A DNA stretch of 23,730 bases from JACOTV01 sp964445135 (lineage in GTDB: Bacteria; Patescibacteriota; Microgenomatia; UBA1406; GWC2-37-13). Shown here in pieces: positions 1 through 8,300 of the stretch (positions within the stretch are counted from its first letter, which is position 1; each line of letters opens with the position of its first letter). A model generated the notes under the pieces. The model was not told the origin of the DNA. It was given only the letters and a program-made list of their open reading frames with translations, and searched no databases. The position numbers and the translations under genes were made by a program. The stretch covers positions 1 through 23,730 of the forward strand of contig CAYUJW010000011.1 in NCBI GenBank assembly GCA_964445135.1, written 5' to 3'.

Positions 1-646
1 CGTTCATCTGTCCAAATACCATCGCGGTCTGCTTCATGACCCCTGATTCTGTCATTTCGCGCCATAAATCATTTCCTTCACGAGTTCGCTCTCCAACTCC
101 CGCAAATACGGAAACGCCTTTGTGTGCTTGGGCAACGTTATTGATAAGTTCCTGGATGAGAACAGTTTTTCCAACTCCTGCACCTCCAAAAATTGCAACT
201 TTTCCTCCTTTGATAAATGGTGCGATAAGATCAATTACTTTAATTCCTGTTTCAAATATCACGCTTTGAACCTGTTGATCAGCGAGCTTTGGTGCAGGCG
301 AATGGATTGATCGGTGTTTTTTTGTCTTCACGGGTCCCGCTTCATCAATTGGCTCACCCAACACATTCATGATGCGCCCAAGCGTTTCTTCGCCGACTGG
401 AACTTCGATAGAATGTCCGGTATTGGTGACCTTCTGTCCGCGCTTGAGGCCATATACATCTCCCATGGCAACGGCACGCACCAACCCCTGATCGACGACT
501 GCTTGCACTTCAAGGGTAAGTGTTTCTTTTTTCCCATCAACCAGGCGCTGCACATGAAGGGCGTCATAAATTCTGGGTGTTTGTGCATCTTCAAACTGAA
601 CATCGATGACAACACCGCGTACAGCAATTATTTTTCCTTCATTCAT
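1..646 (-). CDS. atpD: F1Fo ATP synthase subunit beta, N-terminal part (runs off left edge)
   Basis: Catalytic beta subunit of the membrane ATP synthase. It binds and interconverts ADP/ATP in the alpha3beta3 head. I translated the frame from the ATG at 646: it begins MNEGKIIAVRGVVIDVQF and stays open for 215 codons to base 1. The beta-barrel N-domain is followed by the nucleotide-binding domain with Walker A GGAGVGKT at residues 154-161, preceded by the typical IKVIDLIAPFIKGGK. GERTREGNDLW follows. The catalytic Glu lies in GERTREG; the DELSEED region lies outside the window. It is the last visible gene of the atp operon, 92 bases after atpG, with a promoter-like TTGAAC-17-TATACT just upstream and no SD. 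Truncation is by the window edge only. Identification is secure. Confidence 0.97.
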   Translation of the reverse strand, partial: MNEGKIIAVRGVVIDVQFEDAQTPRIYDALHVQRLVDGKKETLTLEVQAVVDQGLVRAVAMGDVYGLKRGQKVTNTGHSIEVPVGEETLGRIMNVLGEPIDEAGPVKTKKHRSIHSPAPKLADQQVQSVIFETGIKVIDLIAPFIKGGKVAIFGGAGVGKTVLIQELINNVAQAHKGVSVFAGVGERTREGNDLWREMTESGVMKQTAMVFGQMN

Positions 647-657
647 AGGTTTTGGTT

Positions 658-686
658 AGTATAAAGTTATAAAGTTCAAAGTTCAA
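658..686 (-). promoter_or_regulatory. Putative promoter directly before atpD
   Basis: On the minus strand, TTGAAC (681-686) and TATACT (658-663) are separated by 17 bases. The -10 box ends 11 bases before the atpD ATG, so a transcript starting here would have a leader of about 4-5 bases. The site is built on four tandem copies of a CTTTRWA-like heptamer (about 661-688). Seen in sequence; promoter activity is inferred. Confidence 0.5.
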
Positions 687-738
687 AGGAGTACATTTTG
701 ATAGATGGTAATCCTCTTAACGCTTTACTTTATATAGA

Positions 739-1593
739 TTACTGAGAACTTTCGACTGACTCTTTGGCAGTAATCATATCCAAGAGCTCATAGGTGATTT
801 TCTGCTGTCTGAGCTTGTTCTTGACCAGTGTCAAATTAATAACCACTTCACGTGCATTGTCTGTCGCATTTTTCATAGCCATCATACGCGCACTGTGCTC
901 ACCCGCCTCGCTTTGCATGATGGCATAGCGAATCTTCTCTTCAATATAATTTTTGATTAACGCATCAATGATAGCCGACGGATCGGGCTCAATAGTGTAC
1001 TCACCTGTTGGCTCTTGCTGTTTTTCCTGATACTCCATCTTAAATGGCAAGAGCACATCTTCTGTAGGCTCAACCTGAAACGACGAAATAAATTTGTTAT
1101 ATACCACAGTTACTGTTTTGTAGCGCCCACTCATGTATGCCTCAAGTACAAAATCAAAAAGTGCACCAACATTGACCAGCGGGGTGTGTGATGAGAAGTC
1201 TGCAGCCACTGCATGTCCCAACTGCACACTCAGAATTCCACCTTTTTTTCCAACAACCACCACATCTTGTGCTCCCGCGCCATGATGCTTCTCAAAAAAT
1301 CGAAACAAGTTGAGATTGAACGCGCCGCACAATCCCTTATTGCTTGAAACAACAATCACCAAACTTTTCAAGGCGGCTGACGCCTCAACTTGCAAGACCG
1401 GCGAATATTGTGGATCAATTGACGAACCCACGCGGCGAATTGCACGCTCTAAAAATTGCTGATACACTGCGGCTTCTGTCGCTTGAGCTTGCGCCTTTTT
1501 CATCTTTACCGCAGACACCATCTGCATTGCATGGGTGATTTTTTTGACATTTGTCACTGACTTAATTTTTTTTGTGACTTCGCGTATGTTCAT
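739..1593 (-). CDS. atpG: F1Fo ATP synthase subunit gamma
   Basis: Central rotor shaft of F1, which couples c-ring rotation to the catalytic sites. The 284-residue product has the usual length. It starts with the family's N-terminal coiled-coil helix (MNIREVTKKIKSVTNVKKIT, followed by the AMQMVSAVKMKKAQ stretch). It has the central Rossmann-like region (VVSSNKGLCGAFN, VVVGKKGG) and ends with the C-terminal helix (SARMMAMKNATDNA, followed by NLTLVKNKLRQQKIT). It lies 50 bases downstream of atpA and 92 bases upstream of atpD. No SD is visible before the ATG. Two stem-loops lie between atpA and this gene and may lower its expression relative to alpha. The C-terminal tail is slightly extended (AKESVESSQ). 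Identification is secure. Confidence 0.97.
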   Translation of the reverse strand: MNIREVTKKIKSVTNVKKITHAMQMVSAVKMKKAQAQATEAAVYQQFLERAIRRVGSSIDPQYSPVLQVEASAALKSLVIVVSSNKGLCGAFNLNLFRFFEKHHGAGAQDVVVVGKKGGILSVQLGHAVAADFSSHTPLVNVGALFDFVLEAYMSGRYKTVTVVYNKFISSFQVEPTEDVLLPFKMEYQEKQQEPTGEYTIEPDPSAIIDALIKNYIEEKIRYAIMQSEAGEHSARMMAMKNATDNAREVVINLTLVKNKLRQQKITYELLDMITAKESVESSQ

Positions 1594-1610
1594 AGCTTAA
1601 TTGCGGGCGC

Positions 1611-1659
1611 ATATTTCACAACTCATGATGTGAATATAATTGACTAAAGCAGCGCTTTA
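1611..1659 (-). promoter_or_regulatory. Two stem-loops between atpA and atpG
   Basis: The first dyad pairs ATATTTCACA (1611-1620) with TGTGAATAT (1629-1637), about 9 base pairs with one bulge and an 8-base loop. The second, TAAAGC-AGC-GCTTTA (1645-1659), overlaps the last codons and the stop of atpA. Neither is followed by a strong U tract, so intercistronic mRNA processing or stabilisation is likelier than full termination. The pairing is seen directly; the role is inferred. Confidence 0.45.
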
Positions 1660-3140
1660 ATGATCTTTTCCAACTCCTTCTCATCTGCTTCATCAATGAT
1701 CTTCTTTTCATTAATGTTTTTTAAGAGCTTTTTTCCATGCGTGCGAAGTTCATGGAGTAATTTTTGTTCAAACTCCCCAACGTCGTGGGCATCAACATTA
1801 TCCAAATGCCCCTTAACTGCGGCCCAAATCACACAAACTTGTTCGCCGAGTGAATAAGGCATATTGCGCCCTTGCTTCAACATTTGTGTCGTTTTAGCTC
1901 CACGATTCAGAAACTTCTTGGTCTCATCATCCAAATCTGACTCAAACTGTGAAAAGGCAGCAAGTGAGCGATATTGCGCCAAATCAAGCTTCAATCGGCC
2001 AGCCACTTGCTTCATCGCTTTAGTCTGCGCCGATCCGCCAACGCGTGACACCGAAATACCGACGTTTACAGCGGGGCGAATACCATTGTTAAATAAATCT
2101 GTTTCCAAAAAGATCTGACCGTCAGTAATTGAAATTACATTGGTTGGGATATAGGCTGACACATCATTTTCAAGGGTTTCAATGATGGGTAGGGCGGTAA
2201 TTGATCCTCCCCCATATTGCTCCTCTACTCGACACGCGCGCTCCAAAAGGCGAGAATGCAAATAGAAGACGTCGCCTGGATATGCCTCGCGTCCTGCTGG
2301 TCGACGAAGGACAAGCGATACTTGTCGATATGCCCATGCATGCTTTGTGAGATCGTCATATACCACCAACACATCTTTTCCTTGGTCCATGAAGTATTCT
2401 GCTATAGCACATGCTGCGTACGGCGCGATATATTGCAACGCAACAGAGTCGGCGGCCGCGGCAGACACCACTACGCTATAGTCCATGGCACCTGCTTTTT
2501 TGAGCGTTTCAACGACTTGCGCAACCTTTGCATTCTTTTGTCCAATTGCACAATAAATACAAATAACTCCTTCAGTTTTCTGATTAATAATCGTGTCTAC
2601 CGCAATTGATGTTTTGCCAGTTACGCGATCGCCAATAATGAGTTCTCGTTGTCCGCGTCCAATCGGAATAAGTGCATCAATCGCCTTGATCCCGGTTTGA
2701 AGGGGAACACTTACTGGCCGGCGATACACTACGCCTGGGGCAATACGCTCAACTGGGTAATATGCTTTTGCTTTAATTTCTTTGGATTCATCAAGCGCCT
2801 CTCCCAATGGATTGACCGTCTTCCCAAGCAATTCATCGGCCACCGGCACAGAGAGTATGCGACCTGTTGCCGAAACCCGGCTTCCTGCCTCAATCTGTAG
2901 ATAGTCACCAAGCACCACGACACCCACCACATCTTCTGAAAGATCGATAACAAACCCCAATACGCCACTTGCAAACTCGACAATTTCACCAAAAAAGCTG
3001 CGATAGAGTCCAGAGACAATTGCAATACCGTCTTTGATCTCCAACACCTGCCCCACTTCTTCAACAGAAGCAGTAGTGGCTGCGGATTTTGACGAAAGCT
3101 CACGCTCAAGTTCTTTAACGTATTGGTCTAGTAGTTTCAT
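1644..3140 (-). CDS. atpA: F1Fo ATP synthase subunit alpha
   Basis: Non-catalytic nucleotide-binding subunit of the alpha3beta3 head; 498 residues, close to family length. It has an N-terminal helix (residues 1-20), a beta-barrel domain (VGQVLEIKDGIAIVSGL), and a P-loop GDRVTGKT at 170-177, where most alphas have GDRQTGKT. The conserved YDDLTKHAWAYRQ is present, as is the arginine finger R366 in VSRVGGSAQ. The helical C-terminal domain is complete. The start overlaps the atpH stop by four bases (ATGA), with no SD, suggesting translational coupling. Its N-terminal helix normally docks onto the N-terminal domain of delta, which is missing from the neighbouring atpH product. The C-terminal end is rich in Lys/Glu. 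Identification is secure. Confidence 0.97.
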   Translation of the reverse strand: MKLLDQYVKELERELSSKSAATTASVEEVGQVLEIKDGIAIVSGLYRSFFGEIVEFASGVLGFVIDLSEDVVGVVVLGDYLQIEAGSRVSATGRILSVPVADELLGKTVNPLGEALDESKEIKAKAYYPVERIAPGVVYRRPVSVPLQTGIKAIDALIPIGRGQRELIIGDRVTGKTSIAVDTIINQKTEGVICIYCAIGQKNAKVAQVVETLKKAGAMDYSVVVSAAAADSVALQYIAPYAACAIAEYFMDQGKDVLVVYDDLTKHAWAYRQVSLVLRRPAGREAYPGDVFYLHSRLLERACRVEEQYGGGSITALPIIETLENDVSAYIPTNVISITDGQIFLETDLFNNGIRPAVNVGISVSRVGGSAQTKAMKQVAGRLKLDLAQYRSLAAFSQFESDLDDETKKFLNRGAKTTQMLKQGRNMPYSLGEQVCVIWAAVKGHLDNVDAHDVGEFEQKLLHELRTHGKKLLKNINEKKIIDEADEKELEKIIKALL

Positions 3141-3412
3141 AGGATGGTTGTTGCTAATGTATGTAATTGTGATCTCAAGGTCAAATCGATCATTCTGCTT
3201 CCTCGCTTGATAATTACACCGGCCAGCAACTGGTCGTCTACTATCACTCGGATTTCCCGATCTTTGATCTCAGGAATCATTGCCTTGATGCTTGCCAGCA
3301 TGGAAGGCGTGAGTTCGCATGCACTTGTCACGGTCACCACTTCTTCATCTTCTCGCATTTTTGCAAGGGCAATTTTTTTGAGTTCCGCTTTGAGTCGAGG
3401 ATTAATTTTCAT
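3137..3412 (-). CDS. atpH: F1Fo ATP synthase subunit delta, C-terminal domain only
   Basis: Peripheral-stalk subunit that normally joins the b dimer to the top of F1. The product is 91 residues, about half the usual ~180. What is present matches the family's C-terminal domain: VVTVTSACELTPSMLASIK, a central IRVIVDDQLLAGVIIKRGS, and MIDLTLRSQLHTL, equivalent to the GG-x-x-R-x-G-x-x-x-(I/L)-D signature region. The N-terminal helical bundle that binds alpha is absent. The gene overlaps atpF by 11 bases upstream and atpA by 4 bases downstream, so there is no room for a missing exon-like piece. The upstream frame is fully used by atpF, so a frameshift is unlikely. Position and motif support atpH; how it docks to F1 is unknown. 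Confidence 0.82.
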   Translation of the reverse strand: MKINPRLKAELKKIALAKMREDEEVVTVTSACELTPSMLASIKAMIPEIKDREIRVIVDDQLLAGVIIKRGSRMIDLTLRSQLHTLATTIL

Positions 3413-3911
3413 ATAACGTTACTTTTTGAGGCGCATTTTTAAGGATTGCCTCTGTCACCTTTTTCTTCATGTCTGGCGTCAACACATCGCCCAAGGACTT
3501 TTCAACAATCACAAAGCTCATGTGTGTAATTTGCTCTTTTGCCAGTTTTTCAAGCTGCTCTCGCTCATGTTCAAGCTGTGCTTGCGCCGAGGCCTTCATC
3601 GATTCAACTTCAGCATGTGCTTGACCGATCAACTCTTGCTTTGTCGCTTCAGCTTCCTTTTTCGCCTCAGCCATGAGCGTTGATAATTCTTTTTTGGCCT
3701 TTTCGCGCGCCTCGCTTTGCGCTTTTTCCGCCTTTTCCTGAAGTATCTGCGCCTGGGCTACCATGCGCTCGCGCTCCTGATCTTTTTTCTTCTCAGAAGC
3801 TATAAAGCGCAAAAAAGGTGCGGCAAGAAACTTCTTAAATACAATAAAAAAGAGGGCGAAATTAATCCCCTGAGCCAAAATGAGTGTTGAGTCGATGCCT
3901 AAATTTTCCAT
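3402..3911 (-). CDS. atpF: F1Fo ATP synthase subunit b
   Basis: Peripheral stator stalk, anchored in the membrane and reaching up to delta. The 169-residue product has one N-terminal membrane helix (about residues 9-28, LILAQGINFALFFIVFKKFL). A long charged Ala/Glu/Lys/Gln coiled coil follows (about 40-140), then the C-terminal VIVEKSLGDVLTPDMK segment typical of b, which contacts delta. Length is normal, so it does not obviously absorb the missing delta domain. It starts 80 bases after atpE, with a large stem-loop in the gap and no SD. Its last 11 bases overlap atpH. Only one b-type gene is seen, so a homodimer is expected. Confidence 0.93.
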   Translation of the reverse strand: MENLGIDSTLILAQGINFALFFIVFKKFLAAPFLRFIASEKKKDQERERMVAQAQILQEKAEKAQSEAREKAKKELSTLMAEAKKEAEATKQELIGQAHAEVESMKASAQAQLEHEREQLEKLAKEQITHMSFVIVEKSLGDVLTPDMKKKVTEAILKNAPQKVTLYEN

Positions 3912-3931
3912 TTAAATAACAAGTTTTGAGT

Positions 3932-4000
3932 CTCGTCGAAACACCATATATGTCCGCATCGTTTTATAAAATGCGCGAAACATATATGGCATTAGACGAA
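3932..4000 (-). promoter_or_regulatory. Large stem-loop between atpE and atpF, overlapping the atpE stop
   Basis: In the transcript strand, CCATATATGT (complement of 3980-3989) pairs perfectly with ACATATATGG (complement of 3944-3953). Inside lies a second stem, CGCAT/ATGCG, around an A/T-rich loop. Outside lies TCGTC/GACGA, with the 5' arm inside the last atpE codons. There is no U tract, so it is probably a barrier or mRNA 3'-end stabiliser for atpE rather than a strong terminator. Pairing is seen directly; function is inferred. Confidence 0.6.
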
Positions 4001-4219
4001 TTTAATAATAAGTGCAATAACAAGTGCAAAAATTGCGAGTCCTTCTGCAAGTGCGATAGCTAAAATCATAGTTGAGCGAATTGCTGATTCCGCTTCTGGG
4101 TTACGTCCGAGCGCTTCAACTGCCTTTCCTCCAATCATACCGATACCGATACCTGGTCCAAGTACGCCTACTGAGATGGCAATTGCTGCTCCGATAAGTC
4201 GTGCTACGTCTTCTGTCAT
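3992..4219 (-). CDS. atpE: F1Fo ATP synthase subunit c (rotor ring)
   Basis: Proteolipid that forms the ion-carrying ring of Fo. With the ATG at 4219 the product is 75 residues, the family norm: two membrane helices (about 8-32 and 50-72) joined by the polar loop GRNPEAE. The ion-binding carboxylate is E59 in LAEGLAIFALV. The Gln of helix 1 and the Ser/Thr after the Glu that mark Na+ rings are absent, so proton coupling is expected. A GTG at 4234 would add five residues, but it lies inside the SD. The SD AAGGAGGTGA ends 11 bases before 4219, which decides the start. This is the only clear SD in the window, fitting the need for many c copies. Confidence 0.96.
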   Translation of the reverse strand: MTEDVARLIGAAIAISVGVLGPGIGIGMIGGKAVEALGRNPEAESAIRSTMILAIALAEGLAIFALVIALIIKFV

Positions 4220-4230
4220 GGTTTTGATAT

Positions 4231-4240
4231 TCACCTCCTT
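4231..4240 (-). promoter_or_regulatory. Perfect Shine-Dalgarno sequence of atpE
   Basis: AAGGAGGTGA is complementary to the usual 16S rRNA 3' end and lies 11 bases before the ATG at 4219. No other gene start inspected in this window has a comparable site. It fixes the start codon and suggests strong translation of subunit c. Confidence 0.85.
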
Positions 4241-4275
4241 TAAGGGTTATTGTGTCACACTGATTGTTCAATACA

Positions 4276-5076
4276 TTAATGATGTTTGCTTGTGGCCAAA
4301 CCAAATAATACGGCAGATAACATGGCGAATACAACGGCCTGAATCAGTCCCACAAACGTTTCAAGCAATAAAAATGGGAACGATGCACCGTAGGGAATGA
4401 GAAATGCAACCACGGCCAACAGAACTTCTCCTGCAAATATATTTCCAAAGAGACGAAATGCAAAGGAAACAACGCGCGAGAGCTCTGAGACTATTTCTAA
4501 AATTCCAACAAAAAAAGCGATCGGACTTGCAAAAGTAATAAACTTTCCAACATGTGATTTTGCGCCCATCATTTTGACCCCCACATATTGGATATATGTC
4601 ACTGAGATAAGCGCCAGAGCAAAGGTGGTGTTTAAATCAGCTGTTGCCGCGCGAAAAAGTGGCAGATGGTTGTATGTGATGCTTCCCACTCCCGGCAGCA
4701 ATCCTGCCCAGTTGTTGAGTAATATGTAAAAGAAAAACGCACCAACAAGTGGGAAAAAGTAATCAATCTTTTCCCCAAGCGCCGACTGGAAAAATGCATA
4801 GACCCCTTTTACAAATCCATGAATCGTGTAAAAGAATGAGTTCTTGGTCTTTGCCGCCAGTTGCTTATTATAAAAATAGACAAGAATCGCAAAGAAAACA
4901 AACACTACCCATGATAATACGAATGAGTTTGTGATCGCAACGGGCCCCACGTGCCCCAGTGTATCGGGTTTAATGCTGATGTGTGGTCCTGTTGCGGCAT
5001 GTGGCTGCTCTGTATGAGCTTCCTGTGCTACAACGTCGGCCACAGGCTCATTATTGAGGTGTGTTGGTTTTGTCAT
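4276..5076 (-). CDS. atpB: F1Fo ATP synthase subunit a
   Basis: Membrane stator subunit that forms the two ion half-channels beside the c ring. The 266-residue product has an N-terminal soluble tail (residues 1-45, rich in His and Glu) and then about five to six hydrophobic segments. The essential arginine is R208 in AFRLFGNIFAGEV, corresponding to Arg210 of the E. coli protein. ELSR (198-201) precedes it, and a conserved GLIQAVVFAMLSAVLF near the C-terminus forms the last helix. It overlaps atpZ by 26 bases upstream. It is followed by a 56-base gap carrying the atpE SD. The His-rich cytoplasmic or external tail is longer than in short family members. Identification is secure. Confidence 0.95.
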   Translation of the reverse strand: MTKPTHLNNEPVADVVAQEAHTEQPHAATGPHISIKPDTLGHVGPVAITNSFVLSWVVFVFFAILVYFYNKQLAAKTKNSFFYTIHGFVKGVYAFFQSALGEKIDYFFPLVGAFFFYILLNNWAGLLPGVGSITYNHLPLFRAATADLNTTFALALISVTYIQYVGVKMMGAKSHVGKFITFASPIAFFVGILEIVSELSRVVSFAFRLFGNIFAGEVLLAVVAFLIPYGASFPFLLLETFVGLIQAVVFAMLSAVLFGLATSKHH

Positions 5077-5344
5077 GTGTTGGTTGCTTGGTCGAACGAA
5101 TCAGTACGAACACATTATAGAATGAGCCGATACTTCCTGCAACTAGAAAAAATGCCGTACCGTACGGTTTTGTCCCATAGTGAGCGTCGATAATAAGACC
5201 AATTGCTAGACAAAGCAGAATCGGGGCAGCAAAGTACATACCGTCAACCGCAATGTGTCGAGTAACATCTTTTGTCTTTGAACGAATTGGATGATGATTA
5301 GCACTTGTTAACTCATGGTGATCGTCAAGTGTGTAGTACGTCAT
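5051..5344 (-). CDS. atpZ: AtpZ/AtpI-like small membrane protein of the ATP synthase operon
   Basis: A 97-residue product with a polar N-terminus (1-33) and two membrane helices (about 34-53 and 60-80). The second half, GLIIDAHYGTKPYG, then FFLVAGSIGSFYNVFVLIR, matches the pattern of AtpZ-type proteins (G-x-x-x-D ... G ... G-x-x-x-G-x-x-N). Proteins of this type are encoded first in many atp operons and have been linked to ring assembly and to Mg2+ or Ca2+ supply. It begins 11 bases after the dnaE stop and overlaps atpB by 26 bases, so it heads the atp cluster. No SD is visible. AtpI is the alternative family; the short length and two helices favour AtpZ. Confidence 0.75.
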   Translation of the reverse strand: MTYYTLDDHHELTSANHHPIRSKTKDVTRHIAVDGMYFAAPILLCLAIGLIIDAHYGTKPYGTAFFLVAGSIGSFYNVFVLIRSTKQPTHDKTNTPQ

Positions 5345-5355
5345 GGGAAGAGTTG

Positions 5356-8300
5356 TTAAGAAAGCGGCTTCATCGCATCCATAATAATCGTCATCTGATC
5401 ATCTCGCTCATTCGCTTTACCCTTAAATATCATGACTTGATTAATATTGATTTGCTGCCCTACTTGCTTATAAAGCTTTGGGAAGACGACTACTTCAATA
5501 GTTCCTGTTTCATCAAACACCGATAAAAATGCCATCTCGCTGTTATCTTTTTTTGTTTTGATAATCTTTTTATTTGCGATAACACCCACAAGAATAAGTG
5601 TTTTTTCAACGTCTTTCTCATCAATATCGGCAATCTTTTTCGTTACTTTTTGCGCAATTATCGCATGGTGTTTGGCAAGCGGATTGCGATTGAGCAAAAA
5701 CCCAATCACTTCTTTCTCTTGCTCCATAATCTCATCATCAGATAATTCCGGAAGCTGCGAAAAAGTGTCTTGCAAATGCTGTGTTTTTGAACTTTCTTCA
5801 TGAAACAAGCCAAATTGTCCCTTATCTTGCTCGGTCTTTGCATCCCCCACTTCCCGAACAAGCTGCGGATAGACTGAAAGGTAGGTGGCGCGCGTGCCAA
5901 AACTATCAAATCCGCCAGATTTGATTAGCCCCTCAACAGTTCGCTTGTTGACGCGTCGCAAGTCTACTCTATTGAGAAAATCACGAAAGCCAACAAACTC
6001 CCCGCCCTCTCTTCGCGCTTCAACTATTGATTCGATTGCCGAATCTCCAACATTCTTTAAAGCTGATAAGCCAAATCGTATGTTTCCATCTTCAATGGAA
6101 AAACTATGCACCGACTTATTTACATCTGGGCGAAGCACTTTTATTTCCATACGCTTACACTCTTCAAGTCCTTGTGCCATTTTTTGCTCACGCATGGGCC
6201 CCGCCACTCCCTGCAACTCCGCAGTCAGAAGCGCACTCATATATTCAACGGGGTAGTTAGCTTTCATGTAGGCTGTCCAATATGCGATCAAAGCATATGC
6301 TGCCGCATGCGACTTATTAAAGCCGTACGCTGCAAACTTTTCGATAAAGCCAAAGATTTTCTCAGCCAGCGTTTTCGAGTATCCGTTTTTCTCACATCCT
6401 GCGATAAATGCCGCTTTACTCTTTTCCATAAGCGCCTTTTTCTTCTTTCCAACGGCCATACGCAGCAAATCGGCGTCAACCATTGAAAAACCAGCAAGTG
6501 CCACGGCAATGTTCATCACCTGCTCTTGATAGACCAAAATTCCATACGTTTCCTCAAGCACTGGCTTGAGATCACGATGTGGATATCGGATTTTGGCAGG
6601 ATTACTTTTCCCCTGGATAAAGCTGGGGATTAGGTCCATTGGACCGGGGCGAAACAGCGCTACCATGGCGGTAATGTCGGTAATTTTATTGGGCTTCAGG
6701 TCTTTTGCTAAACGCCTCATGCCACCTGACTCAAGCTGAAAGACGCCAATCGTCTCTCCACGGCCAATCAGCTCATAGGTTTTTGCATCATCAAGGGGTA
6801 CTTCGTGGATATCGATCAAATGTCCATGGGTCTCCTGCACAAATCGAATCGCGTCTTCTAAGGTTGTTAAGTTTCGAAGACCTAAAAAGTCCATCTTCAG
6901 CAATCCGACCGCCTTATTTTCAGAGACTGCATTTAAATCGAGGCTATACATGTCGTACTGCGTTGTCACCCGACCTTCTTTTGAGTCTCGCTGAAGCGGA
7001 ACATATTCGGTAAGCGGCTCATCTGAGATGATTACGCCTGCTGCGTGTACTGAGGAGTGCCGAGGCAAACTCTCAAGCTGTTGCGCCACATCCAACACTT
7101 GCTTCGTCTCTGGCTCGTTGTTGTAGGCCGCTTTTAACACGTCAGTTTCGTCGATCGCCTGTTTGAGTTTTAAGCTAAAGCCTTGCTTTGGGGGAGGAAT
7201 CATTTTTGCGATACGATCAGCTTGCGAGTAAGACACACCCAAGGCACGCGCCACGTCACGAACGGCCATTCGAGATTCCATCGTTCCAAAAGTAATAATC
7301 TGAGCCACTCGATCCTCACCATATTTTTTCCTCACATATTGCAACACTTCATCGCGTCGTCGATCAGCAAAGTCAATATCAATATCAGGTGGCGATGGGC
7401 GTCCTGGGTTTAAGAAGCGCTCAAATGGCAGGTCATACTCAAGCGGATTTACATCGGTAATTCGAAGACAGTATGAGACAATTGAGCCGGCAGCCGATCC
7501 ACGTCCAGGGCCGACTGCAATGCCATGATCTTTTGCCCACACCACAAAATCGGCAGTGAATAAAAAGTAGTTTGCATATCCTTTCTGATTAATAATGTCC
7601 AGCTCATAATCCAAACGTTTGCACACGGTTTCATCATCAAAACCCTTGACGCGCTTTTTGTTGTCATAGGCCAAGGTTCTCAGATAGTCCTCTGGCGTTT
7701 GATCAGTCGGAATTGGGTAGCGCGGCAAAATCATTTTTCCATGTGGAATCTCTACATTACATTCATCAGCTATCTTTTGTGTGTTTTCAATGGCTTCGGG
7801 AAGATCGGCAAAGAGCGCCTTCATTTCATCTGGTGACTTAAAGTAATAGTCGGGCGTGTCAATCATCGTAAGAGGTCGTTGTTGCTCATACATATTGTGC
7901 TGAGTTTGGATACAAAGCAACACTTCTTGAGCGTAGGCATCTTCCTTTTTTAAATAATGCACGTCATTTGTCGCAACAAGTGGAACGCCATGTGTTCGTG
8001 AAAGTTTGATGAGCTGGGTGTTTAGCTCGTCCAAGTCTGGCATGTCGGGGTGGCGCTGAATCTCCAGGTAAAAATCTTTCCCAAAAATATCGAGGTACTG
8101 CTTGAGGAGTTTTTCAGCTTTCGTATGCTGTCCCTGTAGCAGGGCTTGTGGAATCTCACCATGCATGCAGCCTGAGAGTGCAATCAGGCCTTCGTGATAC
8201 TTCTCCAACAGTTCAAAATCGATGCGTGGCTTATAGTGAAAGCCTTCCATATGCGCATCAGTTATCATTCGAAGCAAATTCTTATATCCTGTTAAGTCCT

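Noticed and set aside
314..664. Plus-strand 116-codon frame opposite atpD
   Set aside because: It is the antisense of a clear atpD reading frame, with no domain of its own.
4220..4234. GTG at 4234 as the atpE start
   Set aside because: It lies inside the SD, and the ATG at 4219 has correct spacing and gives normal family length.
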